Positions 43,488 to 54,474 are shown, counted from the first letter of the stretch. The stretch: DNA of 64,000 nucleotides from Bryobacterales bacterium (GCA_016721425.1 JADKID010000015.1:264602-328601); one strand, 5' to 3'. Translations and numbers: made by a program. The notes: generated by a model from the sequence alone, not told the origin.

Positions 43488-44692
43488 TCGGCCGGCAGCC
43501 AATTCTCGATGCGAATAACCGCACGTTGGCCTACGAACTTCTGTTCCGCTCCGGGATGGAAAACCGCTTCGACGGCAGCGATGGCGACTCTGCCACCGGG
43601 GCTGTCATCACCAACACATTCGTGACGATCGGGTGCAACCGTGTTCTCGGGGGCAAGCGCGGCTTCATTAACCTCACGCGCACGCTTCTGGTTGAGGAAA
43701 AGGCCCTGATACTGCCCAGCAATCGGGTGGTGATTGAGGTTCTCGAGAACGTCGAGCCCGACGCGGAAGTGATGGAGGCATGCCGCAAGCTCAAATCTGC
43801 CGGATACCGCATTGCTCTGGATGACGTCACCGCGGCTAATTTTGAATCGCCACTGATGCTCTACGCGCGCTATGCCAAGCTGGACTGGCCGGCGATCGAA
43901 GAATCGGACCGCCGCCGGATTTGCGGCCAGCTCAAGAGAAAGGGAGTCCGGCTACTCGCGGAGAAGGTGGAGACGAAGGCAGCTTTCCAGGCGGCTCGAT
44001 CCTTCGGCTGCGAGCTGTTTCAGGGCTTCTATTTCGCCCACCCCGAGATTCTCTCCGCCCGCCAGGTGCCGGCATCAAAGCTGGCCTGTTTACGCCTGGT
44101 TGGAGAGATTCAGAGAGAGGAACTGGATTTTGCCAAGCTGGAAGGGATCGTGAGAGTAGACGTCGGCCTCACCCAGAGACTCCTCACCTTCGCCAATTCC
44201 GCCATCTTTTCCTGCGGGCGCCACATCTCCACGCTGAGCCATGCATTTGTGGTCCTTGGGGAGAACAACATCCGCCGGTGGGTCACCATGGCGGCCCTTT
44301 CGAGCATGGCTTCCGGCAAGCCGGCCGAACTGGTAACCCTCTCGTTGACCCGCGCGCGTTTTTGCGAACTGGCGGCCGAAAACTCGGGGCTGCGGCGGCG
44401 GAGTTCGTCCTGCTTCCTGATCGGCCTATTGTCGCTGCTGGATGTCATGATCGGAACGCCCCTCTCGGAACTGGTACAAGAGCTCGGACTCGAATCCCAC
44501 GTCTCTCAGGCCATTCTGGGCGCTTCTCCGGATGGCGATCACCTCGCATCCGTCTTGCGCCTGACCGTGGCTCTCGAACGGACGGACTATGAGGCGGCCG
44601 GCGAGCATGCCGCTGCAATTGGGCTGCCATTCGGCATGGTGGGCGAACTGCAATTCCAGGCGATGGTCTGGGCGGATAGCATTCCAACCTAA
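43475..44692 (+). CDS. EAL and HDOD domain protein (YuxH/CdgJ-like)
   Basis: 405 residues. N-terminal EAL-like domain (residues 1-about 200): RQPILDANNRTLAYELLFRSG, FINLTRTLL, LEDVT-like DD in ALDDVTAANF, KLDWPAI and LLAEKVET. The C-terminal HDOD domain (VDVGLTQRLLTFANSAIF, then a GENNIRRWV loop) covers about 210-400. Phosphodiesterase activity is doubtful: the domain reads YELL at the EAL position and some metal residues vary. Related proteins control motility and c-di-GMP behaviour. It seems monocistronic, after a 220-base gap. Confidence 0.9.
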   Translation: MDALVGRQPILDANNRTLAYELLFRSGMENRFDGSDGDSATGAVITNTFVTIGCNRVLGGKRGFINLTRTLLVEEKALILPSNRVVIEVLENVEPDAEVMEACRKLKSAGYRIALDDVTAANFESPLMLYARYAKLDWPAIEESDRRRICGQLKRKGVRLLAEKVETKAAFQAARSFGCELFQGFYFAHPEILSARQVPASKLACLRLVGEIQREELDFAKLEGIVRVDVGLTQRLLTFANSAIFSCGRHISTLSHAFVVLGENNIRRWVTMAALSSMASGKPAELVTLSLTRARFCELAAENSGLRRRSSSCFLIGLLSLLDVMIGTPLSELVQELGLESHVSQAILGASPDGDHLASVLRLTVALERTDYEAAGEHAAAIGLPFGMVGELQFQAMVWADSIPT

Positions 44693-44754
44693 TCCGCCAA
44701 GGCGGCCCCGCCCGGCAGATCTGCCTCTGCGCCGGCGGTTTCCGGGAGGCGCGC

Positions 44755-45702
44755 CTAGAGCTTTACCGCGTTCTGCCGCACATACTCATCTACCTTCGCC
44801 ACCGCGGGCCCGATATAGTGATACGGCTCCGCATACGCCACGCCAAACCTCCGGCCCGTTTCTGCATCCCGCTCCAGAACGAACTGCCGCGTGTATGCCC
44901 GGTTCGCCGTCTCGTCGTCGTTGCCCAGCAAAGGCAGCCGCAACCCCTGCTCGGTCAGCCGCCGCCGCAGCATCGCCCCGCTCTGCCCGGCCGGACCCTG
45001 CGCCGCATTCAGGATGTTGATAGCGATCTTGCGGTCCATGATCTCCGTGATGTCCACCACGCGGTTTACAATCTGCGGGCCGCGCGCAAAGTAGTACTTC
45101 TCTTTCACCGAATGCGGAGTCAGCCCCGCATCGAAGTGCTCGGGATAGTCCTTACCCATGCCCGCCATCCAGCACGCCGCCTCCACCGCCTTAGCCGTCA
45201 CCGAGTGGTCCGGATTCTCCTCATAATGCGGAGTCGGGTCGTAGCAGATCACCGTGTCCACCTTCAGCAACCGGAAGAGGAAGATCAGCCGCAGCCGCAG
45301 CTCCAGAGGCGAAACGGAGTCGAGCATGTGATTCCGGTAGTACAAGTCGTAGGTCTTTTTCAAACCCAGCGCCCGAGCCACCGCCAGATTGTCGCGCTCG
45401 TTGGCCAGCACGCCCTCGCCCACGCTCCCAGGCCCAGTGTGGTCGTCGTTGGTGGTGCGGATCATGTAGCCCGTGTACCCCTCCTGAATCAGCTTCAGCA
45501 CCAGGCCGCAGGAGAAGAGGGGGATATCGTCGGCATGCGGCTGGATCGCCGCCAGCACCTTGCCCGCGTGCGGCTTGCCGGCCTGCGCGCGTTCGACGTA
45601 GACATCGGTGGAGGGGAATGGCCCGTCCGCCGTCATGGCCCCCGCGGTGGACGCGGTAAGTCCGCCGCCGGCGATGCCAGCAAGAAATTCGCTCCGCTTC
45701 AT
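44755..45702 (-). CDS. PIG-L family deacetylase (secreted)
   Basis: 315 residues. The N-terminus (MKRSEFLAGIAGGGLTAS) has twin-arginine-poor but signal-like features. The PIG-L Rossmann-like domain carries the metal motif in LAAIQPHADDIPLFSCG (HxDD form), IRTTNDDHTGPG and TVICYDPTPHYEENPDHSVTAK. Members remove acyl groups from N-acetylglucosamine-type sugars. It lies on the minus strand, and the DUF1801 gene upstream is in the same direction with a 46-base gap. Confidence 0.88.
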   Translation of the reverse strand: MKRSEFLAGIAGGGLTASTAGAMTADGPFPSTDVYVERAQAGKPHAGKVLAAIQPHADDIPLFSCGLVLKLIQEGYTGYMIRTTNDDHTGPGSVGEGVLANERDNLAVARALGLKKTYDLYYRNHMLDSVSPLELRLRLIFLFRLLKVDTVICYDPTPHYEENPDHSVTAKAVEAACWMAGMGKDYPEHFDAGLTPHSVKEKYYFARGPQIVNRVVDITEIMDRKIAINILNAAQGPAGQSGAMLRRRLTEQGLRLPLLGNDDETANRAYTRQFVLERDAETGRRFGVAYAEPYHYIGPAVAKVDEYVRQNAVKL

Positions 45703-45748
45703 CGGATCACCTCAGAAGCTATTCTGCCTCCGTTTCCGAATCGAAGGC

Positions 45749-46141
45749 TCAGCGCGTTTTCTTGGCTTCGTTCTGCGCCACCCGCGCCTTGACGATCTTC
45801 TTGACCAGCGCCGCCGGCAGGGGCTTGTCCATGGAGAACTGAATGGTGCCCTTGGAGGTCCGGTAGCCCTTGACGTCCTCCGGCATCGAATCGACGACCG
45901 ATGCACTCATCGGAAAGAGGCTACAGTGCGCCTTAAAGGCGGCATAGCCCACCAGCGCGCCCTTGTAGCGGAACGCCGGCATTCCGTAGCTGAGCCCCTC
46001 GGTGGCCTCGGGGGGAGCGGCGGCGCGGATCATTGCTCGCATCTTTTGCAGGGTACTGTGCGCCGGCTCCGGCACGCGCGCCAGGTATTCATCCACATCG
46101 TTCGGGCCGGGTCCGGCATCACCAGTGCTGGTTTTTCGCAT
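45749..46141 (-). CDS. DUF1801 / iron-chaperone-like protein
   Basis: 130 residues with the YdhG/DUF1801 pattern: DVDEYLARVPEPAHSTLQKMR, ATEGLSYGMPAFRYKGALVGYAAFKAHCSLFP and GTIQFSMDKPLPAALVKKIVKAR. Structures of the family are small alpha/beta folds; function is not firmly known, though some are called iron chaperones. Same strand as the downstream PIG-L gene. Confidence 0.88.
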   Translation of the reverse strand: MRKTSTGDAGPGPNDVDEYLARVPEPAHSTLQKMRAMIRAAAPPEATEGLSYGMPAFRYKGALVGYAAFKAHCSLFPMSASVVDSMPEDVKGYRTSKGTIQFSMDKPLPAALVKKIVKARVAQNEAKKTR

Positions 46142-46620
46142 AGAAAATATCTTACAGCGGGGGCAGCGCCAAATTCACGCTAGCTGGCAGAGTCATGACT
46201 GCCCGTCGGGGCAGGGCCGCTACTCCAGTGCTCAATGCCGCCTCATGGGGTGCCACTCGCGGCGTTCGTTGTACGCTGCGACGCTATCGCTTCACGTCGA
46301 TCTGGTTCCTGGCTGAGTTCTGTCAGGTCGTGGTTGACCTGGAGCCGCAGCCACATTTTCGAATCCAACGCCGTTCTCGATTCGAAACGTGACGCATCAC
46401 TTTCGGCTGACCGTCACCGACCACATTCCCATCAGTTCGCCCCTCAGATGGTGGAGACGGCATCCGCGGACATCCAAGTCGGACGAGTCAGCCAAAGCAT
46501 CGAGCATCGACAATGCGCTTTCGGATTGCCCTCCCAGCGCCGCATTCACGCGCCTCGGATCGTCTTCCCTGCCGGTGGAGGGAGACAAGTGTCACTTGTC
46601 AGCCGAAGCACAAATGCACG
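46142..46620. other. Intergenic region with one perfect dyad
   Basis: About 480 bases. The plus-strand frames here have no motif. A 17-base perfect dyad lies at 46584-46600. Nothing else is recognised. Confidence 0.4.
46584..46600. repeat. Perfect inverted repeat 3' of the LRR gene
   Basis: GACAAGTG-T-CACTTGTC, eight-base arms around one base, 21 bases beyond the stop of the LRR gene. It is not followed by a T run on either strand, so it could be an operator as well as a weak terminator. Confidence 0.5.
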
Positions 46621-47415
46621 CTAGGGAGCGGAAGACCCACACTGCTGGATGAGTTGTTCGAACTTCTCGAGGATGCGGCTCAGTTTGTCCGCATCGCATC
46701 GCTCGCACCAGATTCCTCTTGTTCGCTGGAGCAGCAACAGGGTTTGCTCGCCACCACATCGGGAACACCCGTATACCCCGCGGCTAATCGGAAGCGGATG
46801 GAGCCAGGGGCGCTGCTGATGCCAGAACGGATATGCCGCGGCGAGACGGGCCACTTCTCCGGTTGGAAACAGGGCTGTTGCCAGAGAGAGTCGCTCAAGA
46901 TGCTGGTATCGCGAAAGCGGAGTCAGATCCACCGGGCCCCGGACGTTTGTGATCGTGAGACGTCGCAGGTTCTCCAATGTCGCCAGCGGGCTGAAATCCC
47001 CTGAGAGCTTCTGGTCTTTCCAGACGCCGCCAGAGAGGTAGAGTTCCTGCAAGTCCTCCAATGCCGACAACGGAACCAGGGACGGCAAGGGTCCAAGCTC
47101 GGAAAGACCCAATTCGCGCAGCCCTTGTAGGGCTTGGATTCCGCTGAGTGACGTTACCTTTGCACTCTGCCATATGGATAGGCTGTCAAGATGAGGAAAC
47201 GCCCCAAGAAAGGCCAGATCACTCGCGCGAAGATCGCGCAGCCTCAAGGATCGGAGCCGATCGAATCCAAGCGATACCAGGCGACCAATATCGCTTGTCC
47301 CGAGATGGACGAACTGCAATTCGTCAACCTGCGCCAATGTCCGGATGGTGCCCCAGTTTGGGCTCCGCATGTCGATGATTGGCGGTTGTGGCGGCGGGGG
47401 CAGCGTACTCGCCAA
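46621..47415 (-). CDS. Leucine-rich-repeat-like protein with C-terminal zinc ribbon
   Basis: 264 residues. Residues about 30-200 are internalin-like LRR units (LRSLRLRDLRASDLAFLGAF, LDSLSIWQSAKVTSL, LRELGLSELGPL, LQELYLSGGV, LRRLTITNVRGPVDLTPLSRY). The C-terminus has CSRCGG-x16-CERCDADK, a zinc ribbon. No signal peptide. The start is uncertain: TTG 47415 follows directly after a run of ten Gs, and ATG 47370 (MRSPNWG) is an alternative. It is 56 bases downstream of groL on the same strand. Confidence 0.75.
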   Translation of the reverse strand: MASTLPPPPQPPIIDMRSPNWGTIRTLAQVDELQFVHLGTSDIGRLVSLGFDRLRSLRLRDLRASDLAFLGAFPHLDSLSIWQSAKVTSLSGIQALQGLRELGLSELGPLPSLVPLSALEDLQELYLSGGVWKDQKLSGDFSPLATLENLRRLTITNVRGPVDLTPLSRYQHLERLSLATALFPTGEVARLAAAYPFWHQQRPWLHPLPISRGVYGCSRCGGEQTLLLLQRTRGIWCERCDADKLSRILEKFEQLIQQCGSSAP

Positions 47416-47454
47416 CCCCCCCCCCGAAGGGCCAGCGGGCTGTTTCTGTGTGCT

Positions 47455-47470
47455 GAAAGAAAACTACTGT

Positions 47471-47478
<8 letters not shown>
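47455..47478 (-). terminator. Weak terminator-like hairpin overlapping groL stop
   Basis: Minus strand: ACTACT-AAAC-AGTAGT followed by TTTTCTTT. The stem is only six bases and AU-rich, and it includes the groL stop codon, so read-through into the LRR gene remains possible. Confidence 0.3.
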
Positions 47479-49099
<1,621 letters not shown>

Positions 49100-49125
49100 G
49101 TTCAGAATCTCCTTTTACAGGTCGC

Positions 49126-49419
49126 TTACTTGGGGTCCAGAATGCCGAGGACTTCGTCCTCACGCAGGATCAGGTATTCCTGGCCGTCGATCTTGATGTC
49201 GCTGCCGGAATACTTGCCGAACAGAATCCTGTCGCCAACCTTCACGTCGAGCGGAACCACGGTGCCGTCTTCCAGACGCTTGCCGCGGCCGGCTGCCATC
49301 ACTTCGGCTTCCTGGGGCTTCTCTTTGGCCGAGTCCGGGATGATGATCCCGTTCATGACTGTTTCCTGGTTCTCGATCCGGCGGACGACCAGCCGGTCAT
49401 AGAGGGGGCGAATTTGCAT
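49126..49419 (-). CDS. groS: Co-chaperonin GroES (10 kDa)
   Basis: 97 residues from ATG 49419, preceded by CGGAGG about ten bases upstream. RPLYDRLVVRR and the mobile loop GIIIPDSAKEKPQ are typical; roof and core strands follow (VPLDVKVGDRILFGKYSG, ILREDEVLGIL). It caps GroEL. An open frame extends further upstream but without homology. The gene is first in the groES-groEL transcript. Confidence 0.98.
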   Translation of the reverse strand: MQIRPLYDRLVVRRIENQETVMNGIIIPDSAKEKPQEAEVMAAGRGKRLEDGTVVPLDVKVGDRILFGKYSGSDIKIDGQEYLILREDEVLGILDPK

Positions 49420-49499
49420 AACTCTCAAAACCTCCGTTGGTTTCGATACGCGTGGGTATTCAGGTTGTCTGGTCCTCAACGGGCCAGACATCGACTCCA

Positions 49500-49529
49500 T
49501 TATTAGCACACTCCGCCGAAGAGTGACAA
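49500..49529 (-). promoter_or_regulatory. groESL sigma-70 promoter
   Basis: Minus strand: -35 TTGTCA (49524-49529), an 18-base spacer and -10 TAATAA (49500-49505). The start of groS lies about 80 bases downstream. Both boxes coincide with the CIRCE arms. Confidence 0.65.
49503..49529. promoter_or_regulatory. CIRCE element (HrcA operator)
   Basis: TTAGCACAC - nine bases - GAGTGACAA. Against the consensus TTAGCACTC-N9-GAGTGCTAA it matches 15 of 18 positions with exact spacing. It overlies the -35 and -10 of groESL, as expected for HrcA repression relieved by heat shock. hrcA is not in the window. Confidence 0.8.
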
Positions 49530-49672
49530 GCGTCGTCTGTAAGTCATTCATAATAAAGGAAATAAAAACCTTGTAGCCACACTGCGCAGAGCCGTTTGTG
49601 CCGTGTCACTGCGCGTCCGCGTAGGAAATATGAGCGTCGTAGGCTCAACATCGGCGGTGGTATGCTGGTCGT

Positions 49673-51938
49673 ATGCTCCGGCGGGCCCGCTGGCTGATCC
49701 TGCTCGCCATACTTGGCATCGCGGCCACGGTCGGCTTTATCTTCATCGCCCGCAAACGCGCCATCCGCAAGGCGCGCCCCACCATCTCCGCCCCCTTGCC
49801 CGTCAATACGTCCGCCACCGCGTCGCAATGGGAGTTTGAGATCAAGTCCGGCGATAGGGCCAAGATCCGAGTGCGCGCCCGGAAGTTCGAGCAGATCAAG
49901 GATCCCTCTGCATTTCTGTTCGAGGGGATGGAGATGGAGATCCGCAGTGTGGACAAGCCGAAGTACCACCTGGTGAAGAGCGAGCGCGCCTCGTTCGATC
50001 AGGACGGCGGCCAGATGTACTCCGATGGCGACGTGGAGATCACGATGAATCTCAGCCAGGAGACGGGGCAGCCCATCGGCCGGATGATGAAGATCCACAC
50101 CTCGGGCGCGACGCTCGACGTGAAGACCTCGCGCGTCTCCACGGATCGCAAGGCAACGTTCGAGTTCAATGAAGGTGTGGGCGAGTGTGTAGGCGCAATG
50201 TACGATCCCGCCACGCGCGAGCTGTTCATGAAATCCGAGGTGCGGATCGATTGGCGCGGCAAGGACGAGAAGAAGCCGCCGATGCATCTCGAAACCGGCG
50301 CCCTGATTTACAAGGAGCACTCCAGCCAGATCCTGCTCTCGCCGACGGCATCGCTGCGCCGCGGCGGATTCACGCTAGACTCCGGCCCGAGCATCGTCCT
50401 GCTCAAGAAAGGGCAGATCGATCGCGTGGAGGCCAGGCAAGGACACGGCACGGATGTGCAGCCGGGGCGGCAGGTGGAGTATTCGGCCGATCAGCTCAAT
50501 CTGGTGTTCACGGAGAAAGCGGAGATCAGCAAGATCGAGGCCACTGAGAACGCGAAGCTGGTGTCGAAGTCGGCAGCGGGTACCACCACTGCGACGGCCA
50601 ACCGGTTTGATTTGGATTTCGATACCACCGACGAGGGCAGCGTGCTGAAGCGCGCGCTGGCAACCACGAAAGCGCGCGTGGAATCGCAGGCCGCGGCGCG
50701 GCCGGGCGCCGCGCCGCAAGGGCTGCGCATCCTCACCAGTGAAGTGATTGAAATGACGATGCGGGCCGGTGGCAAGGAGATGGAGAAGGTAGTGACCCAT
50801 GCGCCGGGCCAGGTTGATTTTCTGCCGGGGAAGAAGGGCGACAAGCGGCGGCAGTTGAATGGTGAGCGGATCACCATCGACTACGGCGCGGGGAACATGA
50901 TTGAGAAGTTCCGCTCGGTGGGCGTGACAACACGTGCAGAAAGTGATCCAAAAGACGCAAAAAAGGACCCCAAACCGGTCATTACGGTGACAAAAAGTAA
51001 GGATCTGGAGGCGTTCTTCGATCTGCAGACGGGCCAGATGACACGCATGGAGCAGTGGAACAACTTCGAGTACGAAGAGGGCACGCGGCGCGCGACGGCG
51101 GACCGCGCGGTGCTCGATTCCACTAGAGAGTTGATCACGCTGGAGACCAAGGCGCGGATGTGGGACGAGACTGGCTCGACGTCGGCGGACAAGATTGTGA
51201 TGGAGCAGCAGAGCGGCGACATGGTGGCGCTGGGGCATGTCGTCGACGCGCATGGCGGACAAGAAGCAAACCAGCGACGGGATGCTCTCGGCGTCGGAGC
51301 CGTTGCAGGCCAAGGCGGACCGCATGGCGGCCACGGAGAAGAACCAGAAGATCCGCTACGAGGGCAACGCGATGCTGTGGCAATCGGCGAGCAGCCTGAA
51401 GGCGAAAACGATTGTGATCGACCGGACGACGCAAGTGCTGGAGGCCACGGGGGACGTGTTGAATCAGCTGCCGGATCAGACGAGCGACGAGACGAAGAAG
51501 AAGCGGAATGCGTTTACGATTGTGAGGGCGCAGTCGCTGGTCTACACGGACAAGACGCAGATGGCGCACTATACGGGCGGGACGACGCTGGACCGGCAGG
51601 GCCTGAACGTGAAGGCGGCGGAGATGCGTGCGTGGTTCGTGAAGGAGCCCAAGAAGGGCGGGGGCGAGGAGACAAAGCTGGACCGGATGTTCTCCGATGG
51701 GGACGTGAAGATCGTGGAGCGGAGCCCGGAGCGGACGCGCGACGGGAGCGCGGAGCACGCGGAGTACTATCTGGCGGATGAGCGGATGGTGATGAACGGG
51801 GGGGATCCGGTGGTGACGGATTCGAAGCGCGGCACGTCGCGCGGTGCGGAGATCATCTGGTATTCGCGGCAGGACAAGTTGACGGTGGACAATGCGGGCG
51901 GCGGTCCGGCGGTGAGCCGGATCAAGAAAAAGAAGTAA
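49673..51938 (+). CDS. LptC/OstA-like LPS export protein, with a frameshift
   Basis: Frame one (49673 to about 51240) begins with a membrane anchor (RWLILLAILGIAATVGFIFIA) and then OstA/LptC-like beta repeats (GDVEITMNLSQETG, ASFDQDGGQMYSDG, DQLNLVFTEKAEI, VTTRAESD). At about 51236-51245 the homology moves by one base into the other frame, which continues as beta-jellyroll repeats (MSSTRMADKKQTSDGMLSA, IRYEGNAMLWQSASSL, DRQGLNVKAAEMRAWF) to a KKKK end at 51938. The combined product of about 750 residues would bridge LPS from the inner membrane, like LptC plus LptA. A missing base at the junction is the simplest explanation; a two-protein arrangement is less likely because the second frame has no signal. 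Confidence 0.75.
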
Positions 51939-51956
51939 AGCGGCTGAACTAGGCGG

Positions 51957-53588
51957 CTAGGGTTCGGCGGGTTTCAGTTCCACCGTCTGGTTGGCGGACT
52001 CGGCCAGAGTGTGTTCTTCGGCGCGGCCGATGAGGCTGAGCAGGAATCCGGGCTGTTCGAGTTTGAGGCGCAGGCCGGGTTCGATGGCGAAGACGCGCCA
52101 CGTGCCGGGGGCGAGACCTTTGAAGCTGAACGAGCCGTCGTCGCCGGCTGCAGTACGGGCCGTTTTCGGCCACTCGGAGCGCAGTGCCGCGGGCCAGGGG
52201 GCGAGGACGACGATGGCGCCGGCGATGGGTTTTTCCTTGTGCACAACTCTGCCCGAGAGCGAGGCGGGCTTGTCGGAGAGCGTGAACTCGATGAGTTGGG
52301 AGGGAGCGTCGCGATTGACGCGGAAGGCACCATCGTCGGTGGTGCCGCCGTTGTAGAGGATCTCGCGGATGCAGTATTGCTCGGGCAGTTTGGGGATGGA
52401 GGCCTGGACGTATTCGGTGGGCGGTGCGAGCAGAACCAGATCGCGGGTACGATTGGCGAGTTCTGTGGCGCCGGGCGTGTACTCGGGGCGTCCCTTGGGC
52501 TTAAGCACCGGAGTGACGTTGGGGTCCACTCCGCGGAGCTTATAGCCGATGGGCAGCGGGGGGAGCGGGAGAAGACTCAACTCCAGGTCTTTGTCCGTGA
52601 CTAAGAAGTCTGTGGAACTGCTCTCGGCCTGGAAGTCGAAGACGCCCTGCAGTTCCGATTCCAGGGTCCACTGGCCGGGCAGCAGGTTGTGGATGGTGAA
52701 GGCGGAGTTGCAGTGGGCCAGCAGGTCGCTGCGGAGCACCAGGCGGCCTTCGCGGTGTTCCCGGAGTTGGAGGCGATAGCGAGAGGTCTCGCCGCAAGTG
52801 GGGGAGGTGAGGGTGCCGTGCACGCGGTACATTGGCGACTTGCGGATGAAGATGCTGCCGAGCGGGAGACGGCCGCCGGCCGGGAGTTGGAGGGGGATGG
52901 CGGATTCCAACATTCCGCCGCCGGGCCAGTATTCGCGAGCGTAGCCTTCCACAGGTTTGCGGCTGGCGATGGCGCGCTCCTCGATGCGTTCCTGTTCCTT
53001 CTGAACGATTTCAAGGAAGTAGTCGGCGGGTGGGAGGCCGGGGATGCGGAAGCGGCCTTCGGCGTCGCTGGAGGCGGCCGTGCCGGCAGGCCGCAGAACG
53101 CGTTTGCCGCGGTCGAAGACAGACCAGTGAGCGCGGACCGTGATGCCGGTCGCCGGCCTCTCCAGATCGCGATCGAACAACTGTCCTTCGATTTCGGCGG
53201 CGCGGTGCAGGCGGAACTCCACGGTCTCCCGCTCGCGCTCTCTTTGCGGCACGATGACAACGGGGCCGCGCTCCAGAGCAGCGAGACCATCCACATAGCC
53301 GTCGGCCTCGACTCGGATCACCAACCGCTCGTCGTTGGATAGGCCGGTGCTGAATCTGCCGCCGAGTTTTGTGACGAACTCTACCTCCCTCGTCCGGGTA
53401 TTAGGCCGTGAGGTGACAAGCTTCACGCGGGCGCCGACGATTGGCTCGCCGGAGTCGGCATCGGTCACAGTGCCCGTGACACTGACATAGAAATAGGGCG
53501 AGCGGTAGTTGCGCGGGGGCGCCGGCCGGCTGGCCGGTTGTTGGGCCAACGCGGAGACGGTGGCGAGGAGCACTAGGGCGTACCGCAT
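51957..53588 (-). CDS. Secreted carboxypeptidase-regulatory-like multi-domain protein
   Basis: 543 residues, signal peptide (YALVLLATVSALAQQPA). At least three regulatory-like beta-sandwich units: VTGTVTDADSGEPIVGARV, RFRIPGLPPADYFLEIV and LSGRVVHKEKPIAGAIVVL. It is placed tail-to-tail with the LptC/A-like gene and divergent from lptB, so it interrupts a normally continuous lpt cluster. No catalytic site is visible. Its start is 70 bases from the lptB start. Confidence 0.82.
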   Translation of the reverse strand: MRYALVLLATVSALAQQPASRPAPPRNYRSPYFYVSVTGTVTDADSGEPIVGARVKLVTSRPNTRTREVEFVTKLGGRFSTGLSNDERLVIRVEADGYVDGLAALERGPVVIVPQRERERETVEFRLHRAAEIEGQLFDRDLERPATGITVRAHWSVFDRGKRVLRPAGTAASSDAEGRFRIPGLPPADYFLEIVQKEQERIEERAIASRKPVEGYAREYWPGGGMLESAIPLQLPAGGRLPLGSIFIRKSPMYRVHGTLTSPTCGETSRYRLQLREHREGRLVLRSDLLAHCNSAFTIHNLLPGQWTLESELQGVFDFQAESSSTDFLVTDKDLELSLLPLPPLPIGYKLRGVDPNVTPVLKPKGRPEYTPGATELANRTRDLVLLAPPTEYVQASIPKLPEQYCIREILYNGGTTDDGAFRVNRDAPSQLIEFTLSDKPASLSGRVVHKEKPIAGAIVVLAPWPAALRSEWPKTARTAAGDDGSFSFKGLAPGTWRVFAIEPGLRLKLEQPGFLLSLIGRAEEHTLAESANQTVELKPAEP

Positions 53589-53658
53589 CTGAAGGCATGA
53601 CGATTTTCAACGGGACTCCGTGCAAGCCTGGTCTGCGTATGGGAGATAATGCTGGATA

Positions 53659-54414
53659 GTGTTGCCTGAACGGGCCATCGGCCACCGACGTACCCTGCGG
53701 ACTGAAGAGATATCCAAGACCTATCGCGGACGGCGCGTGGTGGATGGGGTGTCGGTGTCTGTCGAGATGGGGGAAGTGGTGGGCTTGCTGGGGCCGAACG
53801 GGGCGGGCAAGACGACGTCTTTCTACATGATTGTCGGATTGATCAGTCCGGATTCGGGGCGGATCGTTCTGGATGATAGCGAAATTACCGACCTGGCGAT
53901 GTATGAGCGAGCGCGGGTCGGAATTAGTTACCTGCCTCAGGAGCCATCGGTGTTCCGGAAGCTGAGTGTTGAAGACAATCTGCTGGCGATTCTGGAGACG
54001 TTGCCGATCCCTTCGCGCGAACGGCGGGAGCGCCTGGAATCACTGCTGGAGCAGATGGGTTTGGACAAAGTCCGCAAGAACAAGGGCTACATGCTCTCGG
54101 GCGGTGAACGGCGGCGCGTGGAGATCGCGCGGTCTCTGGCGATCAGCCCGCAGTTCCTATTGCTGGACGAGCCGTTTTCCGGCATCGATCCGATTCAGGT
54201 ACTCGAATTGCAAAGGATCATCTCTGATCTGAAGCGCAATGGTATCGGGATCCTGATTACGGACCACAACGTTCGAGAGACTCTTGCTGTGACGGACCGG
54301 GCCTACATTATCAACAATGGACGGATCTTCCGGGCGGGCACACCCACGTCGCTGGCGATGGATCCGGAAGTCCGGCGCATTTACCTGGGCGAGTCATTCG
54401 AGCTGGGATTGTAA
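53659..54414 (+). CDS. lptB: LPS export ABC transporter ATP-binding protein
   Basis: 251 residues from GTG 53659. Walker A GPNGAGKTT, Q-loop, ABC signature LSGGERRRVEIARSL, Walker B FLLLDEPFSGIDP and the switch His in ITDHNVRETL are all present. The subfamily trait LQRIISDLKRNGIGILITDHN is LptB. It powers LPS extraction from the inner membrane with LptFG (not in the window). Downstream order zinc-ribbon gene, rpoN, hpf, rapZ is the conserved one except for that insert. Confidence 0.96.
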   Translation: MLPERAIGHRRTLRTEEISKTYRGRRVVDGVSVSVEMGEVVGLLGPNGAGKTTSFYMIVGLISPDSGRIVLDDSEITDLAMYERARVGISYLPQEPSVFRKLSVEDNLLAILETLPIPSRERRERLESLLEQMGLDKVRKNKGYMLSGGERRRVEIARSLAISPQFLLLDEPFSGIDPIQVLELQRIISDLKRNGIGILITDHNVRETLAVTDRAYIINNGRIFRAGTPTSLAMDPEVRRIYLGESFELGL

Positions 54415-54474
54415 TCCAGCCGTAAGACAAGTCTGGTACCATCTGTACTATCTAAAGATATTGGGAGGGGCCCT

